This document shows, in pieces, positions 7,437 through 14,809 of a DNA stretch of 57,730 bases. Below the pieces are notes generated by a model. It made no database searches. It was not told the origin of the DNA and worked only from the letters and a program-made list of their open reading frames with translations. A program made the translations under genes and the position numbers. This DNA is from RUG11462 sp045649405 (GTDB lineage Bacteria > Bacillota > Clostridia > Oscillospirales > Acutalibacteraceae): assembly GCA_045649405.1 (NCBI GenBank), contig JAZRPW010000033.1, forward strand, positions 1 through 57,730, in the 5' to 3' direction. The first letter of the stretch is position 1, and every line of letters begins with the position of its first letter.

Positions 7437-8225
7437 TTACTTTTTGTTAATTGTGACAATATATTTAATGAAATTTTCGTTTTCTTCTTTTTCAGACTTG
7501 GCTTTAATTCCAGAACTTTTCATAACATTAATCGCTTTGTTGATTGAATTAACAAACAACCTTAAATCTTTAACAATCATTTTGGCTTTCGGTGTTTCAT
7601 CAATTGGTTTTAAAATGTTATCAATTAGTTTTTCGGTTTGCTCAACGTTTAGGTTTTTAACAATTATTTCAGAAAGAATATCATCTCGTTGAGTTGGCTC
7701 GCTAAGTCGCAAAAGCGCCCTTGCGTGTCGCTCGGTAAGTGAAAAATTTTCAATTCTTTCAATTTGTCGTTCGCTAAGTTTTAAAATTCTTAACTTGTTT
7801 GCAATTGTCGGTTGTTTGATTCCTAAATGCAAAGCCGCTTGTGCTTGAGTAAATCCATATTCTTTTATAAGTTTGTCAATTGCTTTTGCTTCTTCAATAA
7901 AATTCAAATTTTCTCTTTGAATATTTTCAATTAGTGAAAATACACAAGAGTCTTTGTCAGAAATGTTGCTAATAAGACAGGGAACAAACCTCATTTCTAA
8001 CGCCTTTGCGGCGCTTAATCTTCTGTGGCCATAAATCAATTCAAACCTTGTTTTGTTAATTTTTCTAACACAAAGTGGTTGCAAAATTCCATTTTTTCTA
8101 ATCGATTGAATAAGCCCACTCAATTTTTCAGAATCAATGTTGTTTCTTGGTTGATTTGGGTTTTCTGAAATAAATCCAGTGTTAATCATATAAATCTTGT
8201 TTTGTTTGCTTGTGTGAAGTTTCAT
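7437..8225 (-). CDS. ParB/Noc-family DNA-binding protein (orphan)
   Basis: A ParB-type protein of about 262 residues. It has the NPNQPRNNI entry motif, the CTP-binding signature GHRRLSAAKAL, ENIQRENLNFIEEA, and a helix-turn-helix around GFTQAQAALHLGIKQPTIANKLR. The C-terminal part resembles the dimerisation domain. No parA lies beside it, so a Noc-like nucleoid occlusion role or an accessory ParB is possible. A longer reading with a TTG start at 8273 exists; the start at 8225 is preferred because a GGCGGTG site lies 6 bases upstream and the extension lacks family resemblance. Confidence 0.88.
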   Translation of the reverse strand: MKLHTSKQNKIYMINTGFISENPNQPRNNIDSEKLSGLIQSIRKNGILQPLCVRKINKTRFELIYGHRRLSAAKALEMRFVPCLISNISDKDSCVFSLIENIQRENLNFIEEAKAIDKLIKEYGFTQAQAALHLGIKQPTIANKLRILKLSERQIERIENFSLTERHARALLRLSEPTQRDDILSEIIVKNLNVEQTEKLIDNILKPIDETPKAKMIVKDLRLFVNSINKAINVMKSSGIKAKSEKEENENFIKYIVTINKK

Positions 8226-8429
8226 TTTTGCACCGCCAATAAGTTTGTTACCTAATTTTACCATATTATGCAAAGTTTATCCATTTCTTTTCATCGCAAA
8301 ATATGATACAATCATACCAAAACTTATGTAAATATATTTATATCAACAAAATGTATGGAAAAATATGCCAAAAAGTATCATTTTTGTAAACATTTTTGTG
8401 AATTTTTTTAATTTTTTTAAAAAAATGGC

Positions 8430-8458
8430 TTGAAATTTGGCTCAGTTTTGTGTAAAAT
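8430..8458 (+). promoter_or_regulatory. Promoter of the PucR-type regulator
   Basis: TTGAAA (8430-8435) and TAAAAT (8453-8458) are 17 bp apart, followed by an AAGGAG ribosome site before the start at 8507. The rest of the 8226-8506 interval is very AT-rich and shows no other feature I can support. Confidence 0.78.
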
Positions 8459-8506
8459 GTATATAACTATGAAAATATGAATTGTAAAAATCAAGGAGAA
8501 AGAGTT

Positions 8507-9586
8507 ATGTCAAATAGATTGTTTCAAAATGTCGTAACCCAAATGAGTGAAGTTATAGGCAAAACTGTAGGTGTTGTTGATGATACATATACAGTATGCG
8601 CTTGTAATGAGCCAAGCTTAATAGGAGAACCTTTAGGTATTTCATCAATTGATATTGCTAATGAAGAAACATTTGTAAGAGGAGACTATACTTTTAAAAG
8701 TTTTGGCTTGCCTGAAACTGAGTATTTAGTTTTTGTTCAAGGAACTGATGACATCACTGCATCTTTCACTAATTTAGTTGCAGTTTCAATGTCAAATGTT
8801 AAACAATATTTTGATGAAAACTTTGACCGTTCTAACTTCATTAAAAATATCATTCTTGAAAATATTATGCCTGGCGACATTTACATAAAAGCAAGAGAAC
8901 TTCATTTTAACGCAGAGGTTTCACATGTTGTGTTACTTGTTAGAATTATGACTAAAAATGATGTTTCTGTTTTTGACATTATTTCAAATCTCTTCCCAGA
9001 TAAAAAGAAAGATTTTGTTATTAACATTAGCGAATCTGAAATCGCAATTGTTAAAGAAACTAAAAAGAACATTGAACGTAGCGACCTTGAAAAACTCGCT
9101 CGCTCAATTATTGATACTTTGTCAGGCGAGTTCTACACTCACTGTGTAATTGGTATCGGTACAATTGTTGATGGTATTAAAGAACTTGCTACTTCATTTA
9201 AAGAAGCACAAATTGCTCTTGAAGTTGGCAAAGTTTTTGATACAGAAAAAACAATTGTTAGTTATGAAAACCTTGGTATTGCAAGACTTATTTATCAATT
9301 GCCAACAACCCTTTGTGATACATTCTTGAAAGAAGTTTTCAAAATGGGTTCAATTGAAAGTCTTGACCAAGAAACCTTGTTTACAATTCAAAAATTCTTC
9401 GAAAACAATCTTAATGTTTCTGAAACATCAAGAAAACTTTTCGTTCATAGAAATACACTCGTTTACAGACTTGAAAAAATCAAAAAACTCACAGGTCTTG
9501 ACCTTCGTGAGTTTGAACACGCAATTGTATTTAAAATTGCACTTATGGTTAAGAAATATCTTAGCTCAAGTCCTGTAATGTTCTAA
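8507..9586 (+). CDS. PucR/CdaR-family transcriptional regulator
   Basis: A 359-residue protein with a C-terminal helix-turn-helix of the PucR type: FFENNLNVSETSRKLFVHRN then TLVYRLEKIKKLTGLD (about residues 300-340). The middle part resembles the GGDEF-like domain found in this family. The N-terminal 120 residues are an uncharacterised sensory region. The start at 8507 is set by AAGGAG 10 bases upstream. It is followed 46 bases later by ftsE with no terminator between, so it may be co-transcribed with ftsEX; the ligand is unknown. Confidence 0.85.
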   Translation: MSNRLFQNVVTQMSEVIGKTVGVVDDTYTVCACNEPSLIGEPLGISSIDIANEETFVRGDYTFKSFGLPETEYLVFVQGTDDITASFTNLVAVSMSNVKQYFDENFDRSNFIKNIILENIMPGDIYIKARELHFNAEVSHVVLLVRIMTKNDVSVFDIISNLFPDKKKDFVINISESEIAIVKETKKNIERSDLEKLARSIIDTLSGEFYTHCVIGIGTIVDGIKELATSFKEAQIALEVGKVFDTEKTIVSYENLGIARLIYQLPTTLCDTFLKEVFKMGSIESLDQETLFTIQKFFENNLNVSETSRKLFVHRNTLVYRLEKIKKLTGLDLREFEHAIVFKIALMVKKYLSSSPVMF

Positions 9587-9632
9587 AACCCTTTTTCCAC
9601 GCTTTTAAGGAGTGATTTTTATCAGAAAGAAA

Positions 9633-10337
9633 ATGAACGAAATCAAGGCTAACCAAGCGTTGATTGAGTTCAAAGGTGTGTCAAAAAACTATTCAAACGG
9701 CACACATGCTTTGAACGATGTTAATATAAAAATTAATAAAGGTGAGTTTGTGTTTGTTGTTGGTGCTTCTGGCGCTGGTAAATCAACATTCATCAAACTT
9801 ATGATGCATGAAGAAAAATTAAACTCAGGTGAGGTTATTGTAAACGGCTACAAAATGAGCAAAATCAAACGCCGTGAAGTGCCTTATTTTAGAAGAACTT
9901 TGGGCATTGTTTTCCAAGATTTCAGACTTATTCCTAATATGACTGTTTTTGGCAACGTTGCTTTTTCTCTTCGTGTTGTTGGTGCTTCAACAAAAGACAT
10001 TCGCCGTAGAGTTTCAGCAGCTTTGGCTCAAGTTGGTCTTGGCAACAAAGCAAGATGTTATCCAAATGAGCTTTCAGGTGGTGAGCAACAACGTGTTGGT
10101 CTTGCTCGCGCGCTTGTTAATAATCCACAAATTATTATTGCAGACGAGCCAACAGGTAACGTTGACCCTAAAATGGCTTATGAAATTGTTGACCTTTTAA
10201 CTGAAATTAACCGCAGAGGTACTACTATCGTAATGGTAACTCATGAACATCAATTGGTTCGTGATTTTGGTAGAAGAGTTATTATGCTTGAAAAAGGTAA
10301 AATCGTTGCTGATAACGCTGAAGGAGTAGTAGAATGA
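9633..10337 (+). CDS. ftsE: Cell division ATP-binding protein FtsE
   Basis: An ABC ATPase of about 234 residues with Walker A GASGAGKST, Q-loop region FQDFRLIPNMTVFGNV, signature LSGGEQQR, Walker B IIIADEPTG and the H-loop VTHE. FtsE drives FtsX to activate peptidoglycan hydrolases at the membrane. The start is uncertain: the only good ribosome site, AAGGAG at 9607-9612, is 20 bases upstream of the ATG at 9633 and overlaps a GTG at 9612. A rare ATC start at 9621 would be ideally spaced. The stop overlaps ftsX by 4 bases. Confidence 0.95.
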   Translation: MNEIKANQALIEFKGVSKNYSNGTHALNDVNIKINKGEFVFVVGASGAGKSTFIKLMMHEEKLNSGEVIVNGYKMSKIKRREVPYFRRTLGIVFQDFRLIPNMTVFGNVAFSLRVVGASTKDIRRRVSAALAQVGLGNKARCYPNELSGGEQQRVGLARALVNNPQIIIADEPTGNVDPKMAYEIVDLLTEINRRGTTIVMVTHEHQLVRDFGRRVIMLEKGKIVADNAEGVVE

Positions 10338-11251
10338 AGTTAAGAAGTATTAGATACCTCACTTTTGAGGGTTTTAAAAACATTTGGCTTCATCGTTTAA
10401 TGACATTGGCATCAGTTTGTGTGCTTGTTTCTTGCATGTTGCTCATTGGTGTTGCGGTGTTGCTTTCTTTTAATGTTGAACAAGCTTTTGGTACGTTAAA
10501 AGACAACAACGTTGTGTTTGTTTCATTGAAAGATGAGGGCAAAACTCCAATTTCTGAAGAAAGAGCTTTAGAAATTGAAAACGAAATTAAAAAAATCAAA
10601 AATGTAAAATCAACAAGATATGTTTCTCGTGAAGAATCTGCTGATTCGTTTAGAGAATCAATTGGTTCACTTTACGATGAATTTTTTGAAGATAATAATT
10701 TCTTGCCAGTAAAAATTGAAATTACATTTAAAGAGCAGGCGAAATATGAAAAAACCATTGCTCAAATTGAACAGGTTGAAGGCGTTGAATATGTTAACTT
10801 TTCTAAAGACCTTACTGAAAAGTTAAACGGTATTCAAAATGTTATTTATACTGCAGGTTTTTGGATTATCGGCTTGTTGCTTATAACAGCGCTTGTAATC
10901 ATTTCAAATACTATTAGAATTACAATGGCTTCAAGAAGACTTGAAATTTCAATTATGAAAGCCGTTGGTGCAACTAATAGTTTCATTCGTTTGCCATTTA
11001 TTGTTGAGGGTATAACATTTGGCCTTGTGTCAGCAATTGCTACAACTGGTTTGTTATATCTTGTTTACAACTCAACAATTGACAAGGTAAAAGAATTTGG
11101 TTTTATGAACTTAATTCCTTATTCAGAGGTTGTTTGGTATTTGTTCGGTGGCTTCTGTTTAATCGGAATTTTAGCTGGTAGTATAGGAAGCTTTATCTCA
11201 ATTAGCAAATATTTAAGAAGAGAGGGAAGTGAGCAAAATGCACTTATTTAA
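10334..11251 (+). CDS. ftsX: Cell division protein FtsX
   Basis: A 305-residue permease-like protein. It has a cytoplasmic N-terminus, a first membrane helix (about 22-45), a large extracellular domain (about 50-170) and three C-terminal helices around 175-200, 225-250 and 270-293. The segment TMASRRLEISIMKAVGAT is typical of the FtsX/MacB fold. It couples FtsE ATP hydrolysis to an external hydrolase, very probably the coiled-coil M23 protein encoded next. ATGA overlap with ftsE; its 3' end overlaps the following gene. Confidence 0.95.
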   Translation: MKLRSIRYLTFEGFKNIWLHRLMTLASVCVLVSCMLLIGVAVLLSFNVEQAFGTLKDNNVVFVSLKDEGKTPISEERALEIENEIKKIKNVKSTRYVSREESADSFRESIGSLYDEFFEDNNFLPVKIEITFKEQAKYEKTIAQIEQVEGVEYVNFSKDLTEKLNGIQNVIYTAGFWIIGLLLITALVIISNTIRITMASRRLEISIMKAVGATNSFIRLPFIVEGITFGLVSAIATTGLLYLVYNSTIDKVKEFGFMNLIPYSEVVWYLFGGFCLIGILAGSIGSFISISKYLRREGSEQNALI

Positions 11252-12467
11252 AAGCAAACTTTTCAAAAGATTTATTTCTTGTTTTGTCTGTGTAGTTTTA
11301 GTAGCAGTTTCACTTTTCGCATTTTCTCCTGAAAAATCTACTGGTGTTAGAGCGGCTTCTTCTTATGAATTGCAACAACAAATCAATGAATGCGAACAAA
11401 AACAGCAACAAATTCAAAACAAAATTGATGCGTTACAAGATGATAAAAAAGACGCTAAAGCAAAGGCAGACAATCTTCAAGCTCAGGTTGATGTAATTGA
11501 AAACAAAGTTGACCTTATGAATCAAAAGGTTAATGCTCTTGAAAGTGAAATCAATCAAAAGCAAAATGCAATTGAGAAAAAAGAAAACGAAATTTCAGAA
11601 GCAAAAGAGCTTTTGAAAAAACGCCTTCGTGCAATTTGCATTGCAGGTGCTTCAACCGACCTTTTGGTGCTTTTATCTGCAGAAGATTATGGCGATTTTC
11701 TTATTAAGTCTGATATTATGAAATGTATCACAACCGATACAAAAACATTAATGACAGAACTTGAAGGCGATATTAAAGTAATCAATAAAGAGAAAAAAGC
11801 AATCCAAGCAAAAAAAGCCGAAGCAGATGTTTTAAGACAAGAATTAGTGTCACAACAAAATGTGCTTGATGCTAAATATGCTGAAGCACAAGGTGCTTTT
11901 GACGATCTTAAAGAAACAGAAGATGAACTTGAAGCTGAATCTGCAGAAATTGAAGCAGAAAAAGATAAATTGCAAAAAGCATTTGATGAATTAGCTCGTC
12001 AAGCAGCACAAAACAGTAGTTCTGGCATTTCTGTTACAATTGACGGTGGTTCTTACGGTTTTGCATGGCCTTATGGTGGTTCTTACTACATTTCTTCTGG
12101 TTATGGTTACAGAATTCATCCAACACTTGGTTATTCAAAACTTCACGGTGGTATTGATATTACAGGTTCAGGTGCTTATGGTAAACCAATTTACTCAATT
12201 GCAGCTGGTAAAGTAATCTTGTCATCTTACAATGGCAGTTACGGTAACTGTATTATGATTGACCACGGTACTTATAACGGAAATAGTATTATTTCTCTTT
12301 ATGCTCACTGTGCTTCACTTTATGTTGGCGTTGGTCAAAATGTTGCAAAAGGTCAACAAATTGGCACAGTTGGTTCAACTGGTCGTTCAACCGGTGCACA
12401 TTTGCACTTTGAAATTCGTTACAACGGTAACCGTGTTGACCCATTAAGTTTTTATAGTAGCTATTAA
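11238..12467 (+). CDS. Secreted coiled-coil M23 murein hydrolase (FtsEX partner)
   Basis: A 409-residue protein with a signal peptide (about 1-38, ending near VRAAS), a long Gln/Glu/Lys coiled coil (about 40-255) in two arms, and a C-terminal M23 (LytM) peptidase domain. The zinc motifs are HGGID (HxxxD) and HLHFE (HxH). The architecture matches EnvC and PcsB-like proteins that FtsEX opens to activate cell wall cleavage at division. The start is at 11238; a GTG at 11229 sits too close to the GAGGG ribosome site. Since M23 residues are intact it is likely an active endopeptidase rather than a pure activator. Confidence 0.92.
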   Translation: MHLFKSKLFKRFISCFVCVVLVAVSLFAFSPEKSTGVRAASSYELQQQINECEQKQQQIQNKIDALQDDKKDAKAKADNLQAQVDVIENKVDLMNQKVNALESEINQKQNAIEKKENEISEAKELLKKRLRAICIAGASTDLLVLLSAEDYGDFLIKSDIMKCITTDTKTLMTELEGDIKVINKEKKAIQAKKAEADVLRQELVSQQNVLDAKYAEAQGAFDDLKETEDELEAESAEIEAEKDKLQKAFDELARQAAQNSSSGISVTIDGGSYGFAWPYGGSYYISSGYGYRIHPTLGYSKLHGGIDITGSGAYGKPIYSIAAGKVILSSYNGSYGNCIMIDHGTYNGNSIISLYAHCASLYVGVGQNVAKGQQIGTVGSTGRSTGAHLHFEIRYNGNRVDPLSFYSSY

Positions 12468-12473
12468 TTTTTT

Positions 12474-12504
12474 AAAAGGAACGAATAAATTTCGTTCCTT
12501 TTTT
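12474..12504 (+). terminator. Terminator of the ftsEX operon
   Basis: A 12-bp perfect stem (12474-12485 with 12491-12502), 5-nt loop, then a T run, 6 bases after the hydrolase stop codon. Confidence 0.92.
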
Positions 12505-12505
12505 G

Positions 12506-12534
12506 TTGCAATAATATGCGTTAGATGATATAAT
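12506..12534 (+). promoter_or_regulatory. Promoter of the dtd operon
   Basis: TTGCAA (12506-12511) and a perfect TATAAT (12529-12534) are 17 bp apart, immediately after the ftsEX terminator and 36 bp before the dtd start. Confidence 0.82.
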
Positions 12535-12569
12535 GTTTATAATTGATTATTTTTAGTTTGAGGTGCTTT

Positions 12570-13004
12570 ATGAAAATAGTTTTACAAAGAGTTTCAAGCG
12601 CAAAAGTTGAAGTAGCAGGAGAAACTGTTGGCGAGATTAAAACTGGATTTTTGGTGCTTTTTGGCGCAGCAAAAGGAGACACAAAGCAAGATGCAGACCG
12701 CCTTGCAAAAAAGGTTTGTAATTTGCGAATTTTTGAAGATGAAAACGAAAGAATTAACAAGTCACTTTCTGATGTTGGTGGCGAACTTTTGGTTATTTCA
12801 CAGTTTACTTTGTGCGCAGACTGCTCACACGGAAACAGACCTTCATTTTTTGAAGCAATGGCGCCAGATGAAGCGAGTGAACTATATGACTATTTTTGCG
12901 AGCAATGCAAAACTTATAATTTGAATGTTGAAAAGGGTATTTTCGGTGAGTCAATGAAGGTCTCTCTTGTTAATGAAGGACCTTTTACAATTACTCTTGA
13001 GTAG
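12570..13004 (+). CDS. dtd: D-aminoacyl-tRNA deacylase
   Basis: A 144-residue DTD enzyme that hydrolyses D-amino acids from mischarged tRNA. Family motifs are MKIVLQRVSSAKVEV at the N-terminus, SQFTLCAD in the middle (usually SQFTLYAD) and NEGPFT near the C-terminus, the NxGPxT/V cross-subunit motif that enforces chirality. The length is normal. The start at 12570 follows a GAGGTG ribosome site. It is followed 8 bases later by the kinase gene and is probably the first gene of a three-gene operon. Confidence 0.96.
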   Translation: MKIVLQRVSSAKVEVAGETVGEIKTGFLVLFGAAKGDTKQDADRLAKKVCNLRIFEDENERINKSLSDVGGELLVISQFTLCADCSHGNRPSFFEAMAPDEASELYDYFCEQCKTYNLNVEKGIFGESMKVSLVNEGPFTITLE

Positions 13005-13012
13005 GTGAAAAA

Positions 13013-13861
13013 ATGAGCGAGTTAAAAAGAGTTGCAGCAATTAATGACATTTCAGGTTTTGGCAAATGTTCATTAACAGTTGCTTTGCCAATTTTATCAG
13101 CAGCAGGTGTTGAGTGCGCAGTAATTCCAACTGCAGTTTTATCAACCCACACTGGTGGATTTGAAGACTTTACATATCTTGATTTAACTAATGAAATCTT
13201 GCCAATTGCATCTCATTGGTCAAGTTTAAATTTAAAATTTGATAGTGTTTATACTGGTTATCTTGGCTCTAAAAAACAGGTTGAAATTGTAATAGATGCA
13301 ATTAATTTGTTAAAGTCAAATGGCACGTTAGTACTTGTTGACCCAGTAATGGCAGATGCAGGCAAACTTTACGCTAATTTTGAAAGTGATTTCCCAACTG
13401 AGATGAAAAAACTTTGCAAAATGGCTGATATCATTATTCCAAATATAACAGAAGCGTGTTTCTTAACTGATACTGAATATGTTAGTGGACCTCATTCAAA
13501 AGAATATATTGAAAATTTAATTGAAAAATTAAAATTGGTTTGTGATAAGAAAATTGTGTTAACAGGTGTTCATTTTGATGAGCAAAATTTAGGTTGTGCG
13601 TGTTTTGATAACGAAACTGGCAAAATTGATTACACGTTGTCTCGTGAAATCGAAGGTTTTTATCACGGCACTGGCGATGTTTTTGGCTCAACACTGTTAG
13701 CAGCGTTAATGAACGAAAAATCATTAAAATGCGCAACTGAAATTGCAATGAATGTTGTTGTAAATTCAATCAAACGCACAAAAGAAGCACAAACCGATGT
13801 CCGTTTTGGCGTTAGATTTGAACAAGAATTACCAAATTTAATAAGGCTTTTAGATAAATGA
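13013..13861 (+). CDS. Pyridoxal/pyridoxamine kinase-like protein
   Basis: A 282-residue PfkB/ribokinase-superfamily kinase of the PdxY/PdxK type, phosphorylating B6 vitamers. Visible motifs are NDISGFGKCSL at the N-terminus, TAVLSTHTGGF, a VDPVMAD strand and the anion-hole/catalytic motif GTGDVFGS near residue 221. The Asp of GTGD is the expected base. The N-terminal and STHTGGF motifs favour pyridoxal kinase over hydroxymethylpyrimidine kinase. It overlaps the next gene by 4 bases. Confidence 0.88.
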   Translation: MSELKRVAAINDISGFGKCSLTVALPILSAAGVECAVIPTAVLSTHTGGFEDFTYLDLTNEILPIASHWSSLNLKFDSVYTGYLGSKKQVEIVIDAINLLKSNGTLVLVDPVMADAGKLYANFESDFPTEMKKLCKMADIIIPNITEACFLTDTEYVSGPHSKEYIENLIEKLKLVCDKKIVLTGVHFDEQNLGCACFDNETGKIDYTLSREIEGFYHGTGDVFGSTLLAALMNEKSLKCATEIAMNVVVNSIKRTKEAQTDVRFGVRFEQELPNLIRLLDK

Positions 13862-14751
13862 AAAGTGTAATGAAATCAAAGGTTACAAGTGAGTTTTCAG
13901 GCAAAAGTTTGAATGATTTTTTAAAGTATTATTTGAATTTGTCATCTGCTCTTATAAAGAAGGCAAAACGCATCGAAAATGGCATAACTGTCAATGGAAA
14001 ACTTACCTTTGTAAACGAGAAAATAGCGCTTGATGATAGGGTAGAAGTAGTAATCGAAACAGAAGATGAAAAAAGCGAAAACATACCAATTTGTGACATT
14101 CCGCTTGACATTGTTTTCGAAGATGAAAACTTACTTATAATTAATAAACAAGGCAACATTCCAACCCATCCTTCGCTTAATAATTATGAAATTAGCATTG
14201 CAGGTGCTGTTATGAATTATTACGAAAAACAAGGGCTAAACTTTGTTTTTCGCCCTGTAAATCGCCTTGATAAAGGCACTTCTGGGTTAATGGTAATCGC
14301 TAAAAATCCACACATTCACGAACTTTTAAAAAACGCAATGCACACAGGGGATTTCAGCCGTGAATACTTAGCACTCGTTTGTGGCAGGGTTGAAGAAGGC
14401 GGTGTGGTTGATGCACCAATTTTTCGTGAAGATGACAGCATAATCAAAAGAAAAGTTGACTCTCGTGGTGTCAAAGCAGTCACTCATTATAGCGTCGTGA
14501 AACACCTTGAAAACAAAACCTTGTTGTCGTTAAAATTAGAGACAGGCAGAACTCATCAAATAAGGGTGCATATGGCTCATATTGGCCATTCTCTTTATGG
14601 TGATTTTTTATATGGAAATGAAGAAAAAGACCTTTGTCGTCCGGCTCTTCATTCTTATAAATTATCTTTGAAAAACCCAATGAATAACGAGACTTTAGAG
14701 TTTTGTTTGCCACTACCAAAAGATATTGAAAAAATAGTGAAAATAGGTTGA
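13858..14751 (+). CDS. RluA-family pseudouridine synthase
   Basis: A 297-residue protein with an N-terminal S4-like segment (about 18-65) and a catalytic domain holding VNRLDKGTSGLMVIAKN, whose Asp in RLD is the nucleophile. The motif REYLALVCGRV and the later ETGRTHQIRVHMAHIGH are typical of the RluA/RluC/RluD group. The RNA target is undetermined. The start overlaps the kinase stop (ATGA). The AT-rich promoter of the next gene begins inside its last codons. Confidence 0.92.
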   Translation: MKSVMKSKVTSEFSGKSLNDFLKYYLNLSSALIKKAKRIENGITVNGKLTFVNEKIALDDRVEVVIETEDEKSENIPICDIPLDIVFEDENLLIINKQGNIPTHPSLNNYEISIAGAVMNYYEKQGLNFVFRPVNRLDKGTSGLMVIAKNPHIHELLKNAMHTGDFSREYLALVCGRVEEGGVVDAPIFREDDSIIKRKVDSRGVKAVTHYSVVKHLENKTLLSLKLETGRTHQIRVHMAHIGHSLYGDFLYGNEEKDLCRPALHSYKLSLKNPMNNETLEFCLPLPKDIEKIVKIG

Positions 14752-14776
14752 CTTTAGTAGCTTGTTTTAATATAAT
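14748..14776 (+). promoter_or_regulatory. Promoter of the GH3 gene
   Basis: TTGACT (14748-14753) and a perfect TATAAT (14771-14776) are 17 bp apart. The -35 overlaps the stop region of the upstream gene. A GGAGGTAATG ribosome site precedes the start at 14810. Confidence 0.87.
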
Positions 14777-14809
14777 AAACAAAGTTAAAATACCGTTGGA
14801 GGTAATGTA

